This document shows positions 1 through 9,074 of a DNA stretch of 64,000 nt, piece after piece. Below the pieces are notes generated by a model. That model did no database searches. It worked only from the letters and a program-made list of their open reading frames with translations, and was not told the origin of the DNA. Positions within the stretch are counted from its first letter, which is position 1. Every line of letters starts with the position of its first letter. The DNA is taken from positions 62,027 to 126,026 of the forward strand of contig NZ_MSZX01000012.1 of NCBI RefSeq assembly GCF_002021565.1, in the 5' to 3' direction. This stretch comes from Paenibacillus selenitireducens. Lineage in GTDB: Bacteria; Bacillota; Bacilli; Paenibacillales; Paenibacillaceae. The position numbers and the translations under genes were made by a program.

Positions 1-86
1 CATAAAAAATGCACCTCATACCCCATCCATCGACAAATCTTCATTTGCCTTATGTATGAGATAGAGGTGCATCGTACGCCAATGGC

Positions 87-653
87 TTAAACATCTCTAG
101 GATTATCCTTCGGGATCAACTGATAGATGTCTCCGCTCTCCAACGAATCAATCAATCGATTTAACCACAGATAATAGCCTACCGCTTCTTCCATCTTCCG
201 CTGATCTTCCATTAGAACACGTCGAATCGCGTCCTCCTCCGGTACATCCTGTATTAATTTTTGCATCTCCTCAATGGATTTGCGAAATATTTGAAGACTG
301 GTCTCCACGGATTTTCTCCACTCGATGGCAAAGTAATCCGTAAACGTCTGGAACCAATCGTACTCTACTTCATAAAGATCCTTGCGAGAGCCCTTCTCCC
401 ACACCTTGTTGACCATCTGTAAATCTAACAACGTGCGTACGCTTGTGCTCATACTCGTCTTACTCATCTTCATTTCTTGGCCCATCTCGTCCAATGTCAT
501 GGGCTTGTCCGCAAAAAATAACAGACCGTACAAATGGCCCGTTGACTGGGTCACGCCATATAAATCCATGCTCCGGCCAATGGCTTCGATCACGCGTTTG
601 CGTATTTTGATGACTTTGTCTTGATGCTCCTGGCTTAAATGGTCCAAGCTCAT
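87..653 (-). CDS. GbsR/OpcR-type MarR-like repressor of glycine betaine uptake
   Basis: A 188-residue winged-helix regulator resembling the GbsR/OpcR family, which represses genes for choline or glycine betaine uptake and synthesis. The stretch around GVTQSTGHLYGLLFF followed by MTLDEMGQEM-KMSKTSMSTSVR matches the family's helix-turn-helix region. A longer reading frame starts at 737, but the ATG at 653 is preceded by AGGAGG about nine bases upstream and gives the usual family length (about 180 residues), so I chose it. It is divergent from the opuA operon, which is the expected target. The region between them carries a perfect operator-like palindrome. The family assignment is firm; whether the ligand is choline or the gene answers to osmotic stress is inference. 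Confidence 0.85.
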   Translation of the reverse strand: MSLDHLSQEHQDKVIKIRKRVIEAIGRSMDLYGVTQSTGHLYGLLFFADKPMTLDEMGQEMKMSKTSMSTSVRTLLDLQMVNKVWEKGSRKDLYEVEYDWFQTFTDYFAIEWRKSVETSLQIFRKSIEEMQKLIQDVPEEDAIRRVLMEDQRKMEEAVGYYLWLNRLIDSLESGDIYQLIPKDNPRDV

Positions 654-800
654 TGCTTGTAACCTCCTATTCTCAATCCATCCCGTTGTTGATTCTTCAC
701 CCACCAAATCCTCACAAATTTCTACATGTTTATCCATGATTATGGTGAATATAGTTATACCGCGTTTTATGCAGTTTATGCCTCTATAACGCCTTTGTCT

Positions 801-829
801 ATTGTAAGGAATGTCAAAAAAAATGTAAA
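801..829 (-). promoter_or_regulatory. SigA-type promoter of the gbsR-like gene
   Basis: Read on the minus strand, TTTACA (829-824) and TACAAT (806-801) are separated by 17 bases. It lies about 150 bases upstream of the chosen start codon. This is prediction from sequence only. Confidence 0.5.
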
Positions 830-848
830 GATACGCTTTGATTAGTTT

Positions 849-866
849 GTACAGTTTTTACTGTAC
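849..866. promoter_or_regulatory. Perfect palindrome, probable GbsR/OpcR operator
   Basis: Two 7-bp arms, GTACAGT and ACTGTAC, flank a TTTT spacer. The palindrome sits between the divergent promoters of the repressor and of opuA, as expected for an autoregulating repressor. A related half-site, TACAGTA, follows at about 877-883. Confidence 0.55.
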
Positions 867-890
867 GTTCTAAATATACAGTATTTTTAC

Positions 891-920
891 TTGATATATT
901 GTTCCCCTGTTTGTTACAAT
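891..920 (+). promoter_or_regulatory. Promoter of the opuA operon
   Basis: TTGATA (891-896) and TACAAT (915-920) with an 18-base spacer, about 55 bases upstream of the opuAA start and just downstream of the palindrome at 849-866. Confidence 0.5.
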
Positions 921-976
921 TAGTAGCGTTACTTTTGAAAATCAGGTAAAAACTGTGAATATAAGGAGTGAATTGC

Positions 977-2182
977 ATGACGATTTTGGAAGTCAAAGAC
1001 GTAAGCAAGCTCTTTGGTCCAAATGCAGAACAAGGTGTCAGCCTGCTTAACCAAGGCTATACCAAACAACAACTAGCAAAAGATAAACATATTACCGTCG
1101 GCGTCAATCGCGTCAACATGGAGATCCGTGAAGGGGAAATCTTTGTCATTATGGGTCTGTCAGGGAGTGGGAAATCCACCCTCGTACGGATGTTGAACCG
1201 ACTCATTGAGCCTACCTCCGGCCAAATTCTTGTTCATGGCAAAGATATTATGAAAATGAACAAAGAACAGCTTCGGCAAGTTCGCCGCAAAACCATCAGC
1301 ATGGTATTCCAGAGCTTTGCGCTATTCCCTCACCGCACAGTCCTCGAGAACGTGGAATACGGACTCGAAATTCAGAAAGTCAATAAATTGGAGCGCAAAG
1401 AAAAAGCGCTCAAATCCCTTGAACTCGTCGGCCTGAAGGGCTGGGGCGATAAAATGCCTAACGAACTCAGCGGCGGGATGCAGCAGCGTGTCGGTCTTGC
1501 CCGGGCGTTAGCGAACGATCCCGAAGTATTACTGATGGACGAAGCATTCAGCGCACTTGATCCACTCATTCGCCGCGATATGCAAGATGAATTGCTTGAA
1601 CTACAAGATAAAATGAAACGGACGATCGTCTTCATAACCCATGATCTAGACGAGGCTCTCCGGATCGGAGATCGCGTCGCTTTGATGAAAGACGGATCTG
1701 TTGTGCAAATCGGGACACCCGAAGAAATCATGATTCATCCGGCGAATCGATTCGTCGAGAAATTCGTTGAAGATGTCGACTTGTCCAAGGTGCTTACTGC
1801 TGCCCATGTCATGCGTCGTCCAGAGACGATTACCTTAGATCGCGGTCCGCGGGTGGCACTCGGTCTGATGCGCGATATTGGGATTTCCAACTTATTCGTC
1901 ATCAACCGCTCGAAGCAATTGCTTGGGGTCATTACAGCAGAAGACGCATCGAATGCCCTCAAGAACAATCAAACTTTACAGGATATCCTTATCACGGATG
2001 GCCCTCGGGTCACTCCAGAACGTCTCATAGGCGAACTATTCGAAATCACAAGCTCCAGCAAAGTCCCGTTGGCCGTGGTAGACGAGAACGAGCGCCTGCT
2101 TGGCGTTATTGTTCGCGGTGCTGTCCTCGGAGCGCTTGCTGGTGAGATCGATCTCAAGGAGGTGAATCAGCCTCATGCCTAG
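977..2182 (+). CDS. opuAA: Glycine betaine/proline ABC transporter ATP-binding protein
   Basis: ATPase of an OpuA/ProV-type compatible-solute importer, 401 residues. Visible motifs: Walker A GLSGSGKST near residue 60, signature LSGGMQQRV, Walker B VLLMDEAFSALD, and two C-terminal CBS repeats (about residues 280-395), the module that senses ionic strength in OpuA-type ATPases. A GTG lies nine bases upstream in frame but overlaps the AAGGAG ribosome binding site, so the ATG at 977 is the likely start. It overlaps the permease gene by 8 bp, implying translational coupling. The three-gene order ATPase, permease, binding protein is that of opuA. Confidence 0.93.
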   Translation: MTILEVKDVSKLFGPNAEQGVSLLNQGYTKQQLAKDKHITVGVNRVNMEIREGEIFVIMGLSGSGKSTLVRMLNRLIEPTSGQILVHGKDIMKMNKEQLRQVRRKTISMVFQSFALFPHRTVLENVEYGLEIQKVNKLERKEKALKSLELVGLKGWGDKMPNELSGGMQQRVGLARALANDPEVLLMDEAFSALDPLIRRDMQDELLELQDKMKRTIVFITHDLDEALRIGDRVALMKDGSVVQIGTPEEIMIHPANRFVEKFVEDVDLSKVLTAAHVMRRPETITLDRGPRVALGLMRDIGISNLFVINRSKQLLGVITAEDASNALKNNQTLQDILITDGPRVTPERLIGELFEITSSSKVPLAVVDENERLLGVIVRGAVLGALAGEIDLKEVNQPHA

Positions 2183-3002
2183 GATTCCATTAGCCGAGTG
2201 GGTTCAACGTATTGTCGAATGGATGGCTGATCATTTAGCAGGTCTGTTCGATGCCATCTCGTTAATCATCGCGACCGTCGTAGACTTTATATCCTGGTTG
2301 TTTCTGTTACCGCATCCGTTCTTATTCATTGTGATCCTTGGGATCATCGCCTATTTTGCGGGACGGATGTCACTCGCGATATTTTCCATGGTCGGGTTTC
2401 TTCTTATTTATAATCTGGGTTATTGGACGCAAACGATGGATAGCCTCGCTTTGGTCATCACATCTGGTCTGATTTCGATTATTATCGGGGTTCCCCTCGG
2501 GATTCTCATTGCTTACCGGCCAACCGCTCGCAAAATTATCGTCCCCATACTGGATTTTATGCAGACCATGCCTGCCTTTGTCTACTTACTTCCTGCGGTG
2601 ACGTTCTTCAGCTTAGGGGTCGTTCCGGGTGTCATTGCTTCCGTCATTTTCTCTATTCCACCAACGATTCGCCTCACGCAGCTTGGCATTCAACAAGTTC
2701 CTGAGGCATTAGTCGAAGCTGCGAATGCGTTCGGATCAACTTCCTTCCAGAAGTTATTCAAGGTTCAACTTCCGCTCGCTATGCCTACCTTGATGGCCGG
2801 AGTCAATCAGACGATCATGTTATCCCTATCCATGGTTGTTATTGCTTCGATGATTGGTGCGCAAGGGATCGGTGCCGAAGTATATCGTGCGGTAACGCAA
2901 TTGCAGATCGGGAAAGGGTTTGAAGCCGGGCTCGTAGTCGTGATCCTGGCCATCGTGCTCGATCGTCTCAGTCAGAATATTTTCAAAACAAAGGCAAGAT
3001 AA
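2175..3002 (+). CDS. opuAB: Glycine betaine ABC transporter permease
   Basis: Integral membrane subunit (275 residues) of the OpuA importer. It has several hydrophobic segments and the binding-protein-dependent transport (EAA-loop) region around EAANAFGSTSFQKLFKVQLP. It starts inside the end of opuAA and is followed 39 bp later by the binding-protein gene. The first part (to about residue 70) is a hydrophobic extension before the core permease fold, as usual for OpuAB. Confidence 0.93.
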   Translation: MPRIPLAEWVQRIVEWMADHLAGLFDAISLIIATVVDFISWLFLLPHPFLFIVILGIIAYFAGRMSLAIFSMVGFLLIYNLGYWTQTMDSLALVITSGLISIIIGVPLGILIAYRPTARKIIVPILDFMQTMPAFVYLLPAVTFFSLGVVPGVIASVIFSIPPTIRLTQLGIQQVPEALVEAANAFGSTSFQKLFKVQLPLAMPTLMAGVNQTIMLSLSMVVIASMIGAQGIGAEVYRAVTQLQIGKGFEAGLVVVILAIVLDRLSQNIFKTKAR

Positions 3003-3974
<972 letters not shown>

Positions 3975-3983
3975 GGACATATC

Positions 3984-4019
3984 GTCGGACGGTTGCAGCA
4001 CGGAACCGTCCGACTTTTT
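3984..4019 (+). terminator. Rho-independent terminator of opuA
   Basis: An 11-bp perfect stem (GTCGGACGGTT / AACCGTCCGAC) with a 9-base loop and a TTTTT run, 10 bp after the opuAC stop. Confidence 0.9.
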
Positions 4020-4020
4020 A

Positions 4021-4029
4021 TGTTATAAT
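4021..4029 (+). promoter_or_regulatory. Extended -10 promoter element of the SDR gene
   Basis: TGTTATAAT is a TGN-TATAAT extended -10. No good -35 is visible because the opuA terminator lies directly upstream. The SDR start codon is 45 bases downstream. Confidence 0.5.
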
Positions 4030-4073
4030 GTGCAGCAAGCAGTATGTCACTACATATATAAGGAGAGATATTG

Positions 4074-4793
4074 ATGAACCTACAAAATAAAACAGCCCTA
4101 ATTACAGGCGCCGGCAAAGGAATTGGGAAAGCTCTAGCTGAAGCACTAGCTAAAGAAGGCACGCACCTCGGTCTCATCGCTAGAACCGCTTCCGATCTAG
4201 AACAGCTTCGCGCTTCTCTGACGGAAACATACGGTGTCCGTGTAGCCATTGCCACAGCCGATATCGCAAATCAAGGCCAAGTTGAATCCGCTGTGTCGAC
4301 TCTTGTCCAAGAGCTGGGAGCCGTAGATATCCTTATTAACAATGCAGGAATGGCTAGCTTTGGTACGCTCGTAGATATGGACCCGCAAGAATGGGAACGT
4401 ATCATTCAAGTGAACTTAATGGGGACCTACTATGCGACTCGCGCAGTCCTCCCCGCACTTATCGCACAGAATAGCGGGGCCATCATTAATGTGTCTTCGA
4501 CCGCAGGCGAACGCGGATTTGCAACAGGTTCAGCCTATAACGCATCGAAGTTTGCTGTCATGGGATTAACAGAAGCCCTCATGCAAGAGGTACGCAAGTA
4601 TAACATCCGTGTAACGGCTCTTACACCAAGTACGGTTAATACGGATCTCGCTGTTAACGCAGGCCTTAAAATCGGTGATGAAGACCGTATGATGCAGCCT
4701 GAAGATGTCGCAGAACTTGCGCTCGCTACATTAAAATTATCCGACCGTGTATTCGTCAAAACCGCGGGGATCTGGACAACAAATCCTCAATAA
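4074..4793 (+). CDS. SDR-family oxidoreductase (3-ketoacyl-ACP reductase-like)
   Basis: A 239-residue classical short-chain dehydrogenase/reductase using NAD(P)H. It shows the nucleotide-binding glycine motif TGAGKGIG near the N-terminus, NNAG in strand 4, the catalytic Ser in INVSS and the YNASK active-site motif. It resembles FabG-like and YvaG/YqjQ-type reductases, but the substrate cannot be read from the sequence. AGGAGAG at 4061-4067 favours ATG 4074 over the TTG one codon upstream. It is a single-gene unit between two terminators, so fatty-acid synthesis is not implied by context. Confidence 0.88.
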   Translation: MNLQNKTALITGAGKGIGKALAEALAKEGTHLGLIARTASDLEQLRASLTETYGVRVAIATADIANQGQVESAVSTLVQELGAVDILINNAGMASFGTLVDMDPQEWERIIQVNLMGTYYATRAVLPALIAQNSGAIINVSSTAGERGFATGSAYNASKFAVMGLTEALMQEVRKYNIRVTALTPSTVNTDLAVNAGLKIGDEDRMMQPEDVAELALATLKLSDRVFVKTAGIWTTNPQ

Positions 4794-4800
4794 ACCAAAC

Positions 4801-4838
4801 AACGCCCCTATCGTGCATGACATCACGATAGGGGCGTT
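4801..4838. terminator. Bidirectional terminator between convergent genes
   Basis: A 15-bp perfect stem (AACGCCCCTATCGTG and its complement) with an 8-base loop. It lies between the SDR stop (4793) and the GH18 stop (4845). There is no long U-run on either side, but the stem is GC-rich and the position is right. Confidence 0.75.
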
Positions 4839-4844
4839 CCTGTA

Positions 4845-6443
4845 TTAATTAAGCTTGTCCACGGATTGCATCATGGCAGCCATTTCCGCGCGTGTTACGG
4901 CTTGCTTAGGTCGGAAGGTACCGTCTTTATACCCACTAATAATGCCGTAATCTGCTAAGGATCGAATGGCTTCCGCTGACCAACGATCTCTGCCCACGTC
5001 AGAGAATTTCAGCGTACCTGAAGTGGATGGGGTTAACTCTAAGACACGAGATAACATCACTGCGAGCTCTTCCCTTGTAACGGGTTGATTAGGTCCAAAG
5101 CTGCCATCTGCACGCCCGCCTATCATCCCCTCTTGCTTCGCAATTCGGATATCAGCCGCTGCCCAATGGTTAGCCGGGACATCCCAATACAATGAAGTCG
5201 ATGATCTTTGATCTAATGTTGCCCCCGTCATCCGCACCAGCACTGCAGCTGCTTGTGCCCGGGATAAGGAGCTGTTCGGCTGGAATAAATTCGATGCCGT
5301 ACCCGTCATCCATCCTTTATCCGATACAAATTGGATGGAAGATTCCGCCCAATGACCGATAATATCCCGAAATGTAGAATTATTAATCCATGCCGTGTAA
5401 TAATCCCATATAGAATCGGCTTCCTCATTCAGACTCCAGTTCCCGGCGCCTTTTAAGTCATACTTTTGCACGAGACTTAATTTCGCTTGGATCGATCGAT
5501 CATTCTCATACCATACGGTATACGAGCCAGCCGTTAATTTCTTTCCATGCACACTCGTTCCAGGATCGCCTGCAGGAATGACGAACGACGCTTTGGCCGA
5601 TTGGCTATTCTCATCAAAGACTTTTTTTCCGCCATATTTTTGGACCAATTGGTCTACGACGGTGTTCTGAATCCCTAGTCCCTTTATGCTTCCATCTGAT
5701 TTCCAATAACGTCCGTAGAATGGAATCCCGATGACGATTTTTTCGCTGGGCACATATTTCAAGGCCTGTTGGATCGATTTCTCCACAAATGGCAAACTAG
5801 AAACAGGTCCAGGATCACTGCCTTCATAGCTTTCATCATACGTCATGAACATGAGGTAATCACTTGCTTTGCCGAGAGCGGCATAATCGAACGAACCAAA
5901 CCAATCGCCCTCCCAGCCTTCTGGATTGGCTGCTACAGCAACCGACACTTCCTTCTGGGCTGGTATGGCAGCACGAAGCATTTGTACAAATTGGGTAAAT
6001 GCATCCTTCTCTTTACCAGTAATATTCTCAATGTCTACATTCACACCGTCTAAGTTATAGGTCTCAATCGCTTTTGCAATTTGTTTTACGAGTGCTTCTT
6101 TATTATTCATAGCAGCGATACCCACATTCCGGTCCCAATGATTACTGAGGAATGGAACGACTTTCATCCCCTCTTGGTGCATCGCGGCAATGAAGTTTTT
6201 GTCCAATGCCGCTGTTAACTGTAAGGAACCATCCGGATTCAAGTCAAAATAACTCGGAGACACCATATCCAAGCTGCCGTTGGTCTGATTCACGGCTTCG
6301 ATATACTTATCGGGATGGCCGAAATAGATATAAGACATGACAAACTTATGATTCGCTGCTTCTGCGGCAGGACTACTCGTTAACGTTAATCCTATTAATG
6401 ATAGACCAATAATAGCTCCCTTTATGTATTTCTTCATATGCAT
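4845..6443 (-). CDS. SLH-anchored glycoside hydrolase family 18 protein
   Basis: A secreted wall protein of about 532 residues. It has a signal peptide (ending near SSPAAEAA), then a GH18 TIM barrel of the YaaH/chitinase-like type (about 30-350) carrying LDGVNVDIEN, the DGxxxDxE active-site strand with its catalytic Glu. Three S-layer homology domains (about 355-532) follow; each has the FxDV/I...HW and G...DG/SxFxPxxxxTRAE pattern. SLH domains bind pyruvylated wall polymer, so the enzyme is displayed on the surface. The frame is open to 6464, but AGAGG suits the ATG at 6443. The substrate could be chitin or peptidoglycan; the sequence does not decide. Confidence 0.88.
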   Translation of the reverse strand: MHMKKYIKGAIIGLSLIGLTLTSSPAAEAANHKFVMSYIYFGHPDKYIEAVNQTNGSLDMVSPSYFDLNPDGSLQLTAALDKNFIAAMHQEGMKVVPFLSNHWDRNVGIAAMNNKEALVKQIAKAIETYNLDGVNVDIENITGKEKDAFTQFVQMLRAAIPAQKEVSVAVAANPEGWEGDWFGSFDYAALGKASDYLMFMTYDESYEGSDPGPVSSLPFVEKSIQQALKYVPSEKIVIGIPFYGRYWKSDGSIKGLGIQNTVVDQLVQKYGGKKVFDENSQSAKASFVIPAGDPGTSVHGKKLTAGSYTVWYENDRSIQAKLSLVQKYDLKGAGNWSLNEEADSIWDYYTAWINNSTFRDIIGHWAESSIQFVSDKGWMTGTASNLFQPNSSLSRAQAAAVLVRMTGATLDQRSSTSLYWDVPANHWAAADIRIAKQEGMIGGRADGSFGPNQPVTREELAVMLSRVLELTPSTSGTLKFSDVGRDRWSAEAIRSLADYGIISGYKDGTFRPKQAVTRAEMAAMMQSVDKLN

Positions 6444-6658
6444 ACTCATCTTCCTCTCTGTCACCAGTTAATCTAGCAACCTATTCTATCTTGACATTTG
6501 AAAACTATTAGGAACAAGTAATAAATATTGGTAATCTAAGTTGTATCATCTGACATAACCTGTCGAAAAAGGGGCTAAAATTGTGTTTTGCCTCCATTCA
6601 TGTTACCGTTAAATCATTGATGAACATAGGAATGAACACTACTCTGGAGGGAAATCCA

Positions 6659-7594
6659 TTGCCTAACATTTACAAAAACCTAACAGAACTCATTGGTAAC
6701 ACACCATTGCTGGAACTTACCAATTACAATGCAAGCTTGCATTTAGGAGCGAATATTATTGCAAAGCTTGAATATTTCAATCCTGCGGGAAGCGTGAAGG
6801 ACCGGATTGGATTTGCCATCATTAAAGACGCTGAGGAACGCGGATTGTTAAATAAGGATTCTGTTATTATTGAATCGACAAGCGGAAATACGGGGATTGG
6901 TCTTGCCTTTGCTGCCGCTGCACTTGGGTATAGATTAATTATCACGTTACCTGAAGCTTATAGCATTGAGCGTAGAAAATTACTTAAAGCACTAGGGGCA
7001 GAGCTTGTACTTACCCCTGCTACGGAAGGAATGACCGGTGCCATTCAAAAAGCCGAAGAACTTGCTGCTGATATTCCCGGCGCGTTCATTCCACAGCAAT
7101 TTGACAACCCGGCGAACCCTGCCATCCACCGCGAAACGACAGCGGAAGAAATATGGAGAGATACGGACGGCAAGGTAGACATTGTTGTAGCCGGTGTCGG
7201 CACGGGCGGAACCATTTCGGGTGTAGGAAGCGCGTTGAAGGAAAAGAATCCAGCGATTCAAATCATCGCTGTCGAGCCTTCCGAATCCGCTGTTCTATCC
7301 GGAGGAAAACGCGGCATGCACGGTATTCAAGGGTTAGGGGCCGGGTTCATCCCTGGGAACTACAACGGGGATGTTGTAGATGAAATTATCCCAGTTAAGA
7401 GCAATCACGCTTACGAAACCGCTCGGATACTTGCGAAACGCGAGGGACTATTAGTCGGTATCTCATCGGGCGCAGCTGCTTATGCGGCAACGATCATCGC
7501 CAAGCGTCCTGAGAATAAAGGAAAGACCATCGTGGTGGTATTACCGGACACTGGAGAACGTTATCTCTCCACTCAATTATTTGACGAAGAATAG
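6659..7594 (+). CDS. cysK: Cysteine synthase (O-acetylserine sulfhydrylase)
   Basis: A PLP enzyme of 311 residues making cysteine from O-acetylserine and sulfide. The Schiff-base lysine is in NPAGSVKDR, the substrate loop is [11 protein letters not shown] and the phosphate-binding loop is GTGGTISG. The open frame runs back to 6581, but the extra 26 residues do not resemble the family. GGAGG at 6646-6650 lies eight bases before a TTG at 6659, which gives the normal N-terminus ([16 protein letters not shown]). I therefore call a TTG start, which may keep translation low. A TTGACA at 6491 has no convincing -10 partner, so the promoter is uncertain. CysK and CysM paralogues are hard to separate by eye. 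Confidence 0.9.
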   Translation: MPNIYKNLTELIGNTPLLELTNYNASLHLGANIIAKLEYFNPAGSVKDRIGFAIIKDAEERGLLNKDSVIIESTSGNTGIGLAFAAAALGYRLIITLPEAYSIERRKLLKALGAELVLTPATEGMTGAIQKAEELAADIPGAFIPQQFDNPANPAIHRETTAEEIWRDTDGKVDIVVAGVGTGGTISGVGSALKEKNPAIQIIAVEPSESAVLSGGKRGMHGIQGLGAGFIPGNYNGDVVDEIIPVKSNHAYETARILAKREGLLVGISSGAAAYAATIIAKRPENKGKTIVVVLPDTGERYLSTQLFDEE

Positions 7595-7667
7595 TTAACA
7601 ATTTCGTGAATTTTAAAAATAAGCGAAAATCGAAGATTTTCAGTGATATTTCGCAATGCAATTTCTT

Positions 7668-7697
7668 GAGCAGGCGTACTCGCCTGCTCTTTATTCT
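7668..7697 (+). terminator. Terminator after cysK
   Basis: Stem GAGCAGGCG / CGCCTGCTC with a 4-base loop, followed by TTTATTCT. A smaller GAAAATC / GATTTTC hairpin precedes it at 7625-7641. Confidence 0.75.
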
Positions 7698-8114
7698 ACG
7701 CTCATCCCACTTCCTTCACATAATAGACAAGGAATGTTCAAAGATACTCCTTTAATTTCCTCTTATTTCCTCTTGTTTTCACCCTGTTTCCTTATTATTA
7801 TTGGTTATGACTTCCAGAAACAGCAGGTTTACCGCTTTCAATTGTGACGGAATATTGATAATTGTTCTTTTTATCACAATTATGAATAAAAATCAAAATC
7901 ACGGAATTCGGCGTTTTTCTGTGATATTTAGCACATTTCCGGGTTTTATTCATTTGAAAGCTTAAAAACCTTCTTGTAAAAATGGGAAATTATTGCTGCG
8001 TTGGTATTCTCTCGTGTTTGTTTTCAGTTCATTTTCTGACTACGATGAAGTATAGAAAATTGTTCTCCTAACGAATACATCATCTATTGTTCAATGCAGA
8101 GAAAGGGGTTAGTT
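7698..8114 (+). other. Intergenic leader of the qox operon, AT-rich
   Basis: No coding sequence is convincing here. Visible features are the distant inverted pair AATTGTGA (7840-7847) and TCACAATT (7874-7881), and a short repeated GTGATATTT (about 7643 and 7921). These could be regulatory sites for oxygen- or redox-responsive control of the oxidase, but the half-site spacing does not match a standard Rex or Fnr box. I could not fix a promoter. Confidence 0.3.
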
Positions 8115-9047
8115 ATGAAAAAGAGAGGACCGCTATTTTTATTGTTTATCTCTGTGGTTTTACTGCTCAGCGGTTGCAGTTCAAACTTACTTGTACTTGA
8201 TCCGAAAGGCCCCGTAGCTAGGACCCAGTCGAACACCATTATCTTCTCGATGATCGTTATGGCTGTGATCTTACTTGTTGTCTACATCTTATATGTTTTT
8301 GTGTTGACCAAGTATCGGGCTACGAAAGCTAACGAAGGTTATGAACCACCGCATGAGGAGGGTAACAAATGGTTGGAGTTAACTTGGACGCTGATTCCGG
8401 TGATCATTGTTATTGTTCTTTCCGTCGTAACCGTACGTACAACGAATGCTGTTGAGAAAGTTCCAGCAGGCTACGATAATGAAAAACCACTCGTCATTTA
8501 TGCTGCATCCTCCAACTGGAAGTGGCACTTCAGTTATCCTGAAGAAGGGATCGAGACCGTCAACTACGTCAATATTCCGACACACCGCCCTGTTGAATTC
8601 CGCTTGTATGCCTACGGGCCAATTGCAAGTTTCTGGGTTCCACAGTTAGGCGGACAAAAGTATGCAATGAGTGACATGGTCAATACCTTGAACTTAGTCG
8701 CTGAAAGCCCAGGTTCATTCATGGGTAAGAACTCGAACTTCTCAGGTAAAGGCTTCGCACACATGGAGTTTGAAGTGTTAGGTATGAGTCCGACAGATTA
8801 TACCAAATGGGTTGACGATGTGAAAAAGACAGCACCTAAATTGACCGAAACGGAATTCGATAAATTGCTTAATACGGAATTAGTTGGCCGTAAATCTTAT
8901 TCATCCACACATCTGAGCTTCCGCCCAGCACCTGAAGGTGAGAACGCTGGTCATCATCATGGTAAGGCGAATTCCACAGATAACATGGATAACATGAATA
9001 TGGATGATATGGACATGAGCAATATGGACCATTCACAACATGAATAA
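8115..9047 (+). CDS. qoxA: Quinol oxidase aa3 subunit II
   Basis: Subunit II of a haem-copper terminal oxidase, 310 residues. It is a lipoprotein (lipobox LLSGC) with two membrane helices and an extracellular cupredoxin domain. The CuA ligands of cytochrome c oxidases (two Cys in CxxxC, His) are absent: the region reads GKNSNFSGKGFAHMEF. The enzyme therefore takes electrons from menaquinol, not cytochrome c. LVLDPKGPVARTQ after the lipobox is typical of QoxA. The last ~35 residues form an odd His/Met/Asp tail with repeated NMD/DMDM units. ATG 8115 follows AAAGGGG; the frame is open seven codons further back. Confidence 0.92.
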   Translation: MKKRGPLFLLFISVVLLLSGCSSNLLVLDPKGPVARTQSNTIIFSMIVMAVILLVVYILYVFVLTKYRATKANEGYEPPHEEGNKWLELTWTLIPVIIVIVLSVVTVRTTNAVEKVPAGYDNEKPLVIYAASSNWKWHFSYPEEGIETVNYVNIPTHRPVEFRLYAYGPIASFWVPQLGGQKYAMSDMVNTLNLVAESPGSFMGKNSNFSGKGFAHMEFEVLGMSPTDYTKWVDDVKKTAPKLTETEFDKLLNTELVGRKSYSSTHLSFRPAPEGENAGHHHGKANSTDNMDNMNMDDMDMSNMDHSQHE

Positions 9048-9074
9048 AATCACCTGGAAAGGAGTCATAGCTGT

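Noticed and set aside
7840-7881. Rex- or Fnr-like site upstream of qoxA
   Set aside because: The half-sites AATTGTGA and TCACAATT are about 26 bases apart, too far for a single Rex or Fnr dimer site, so I describe it only as an inverted pair.
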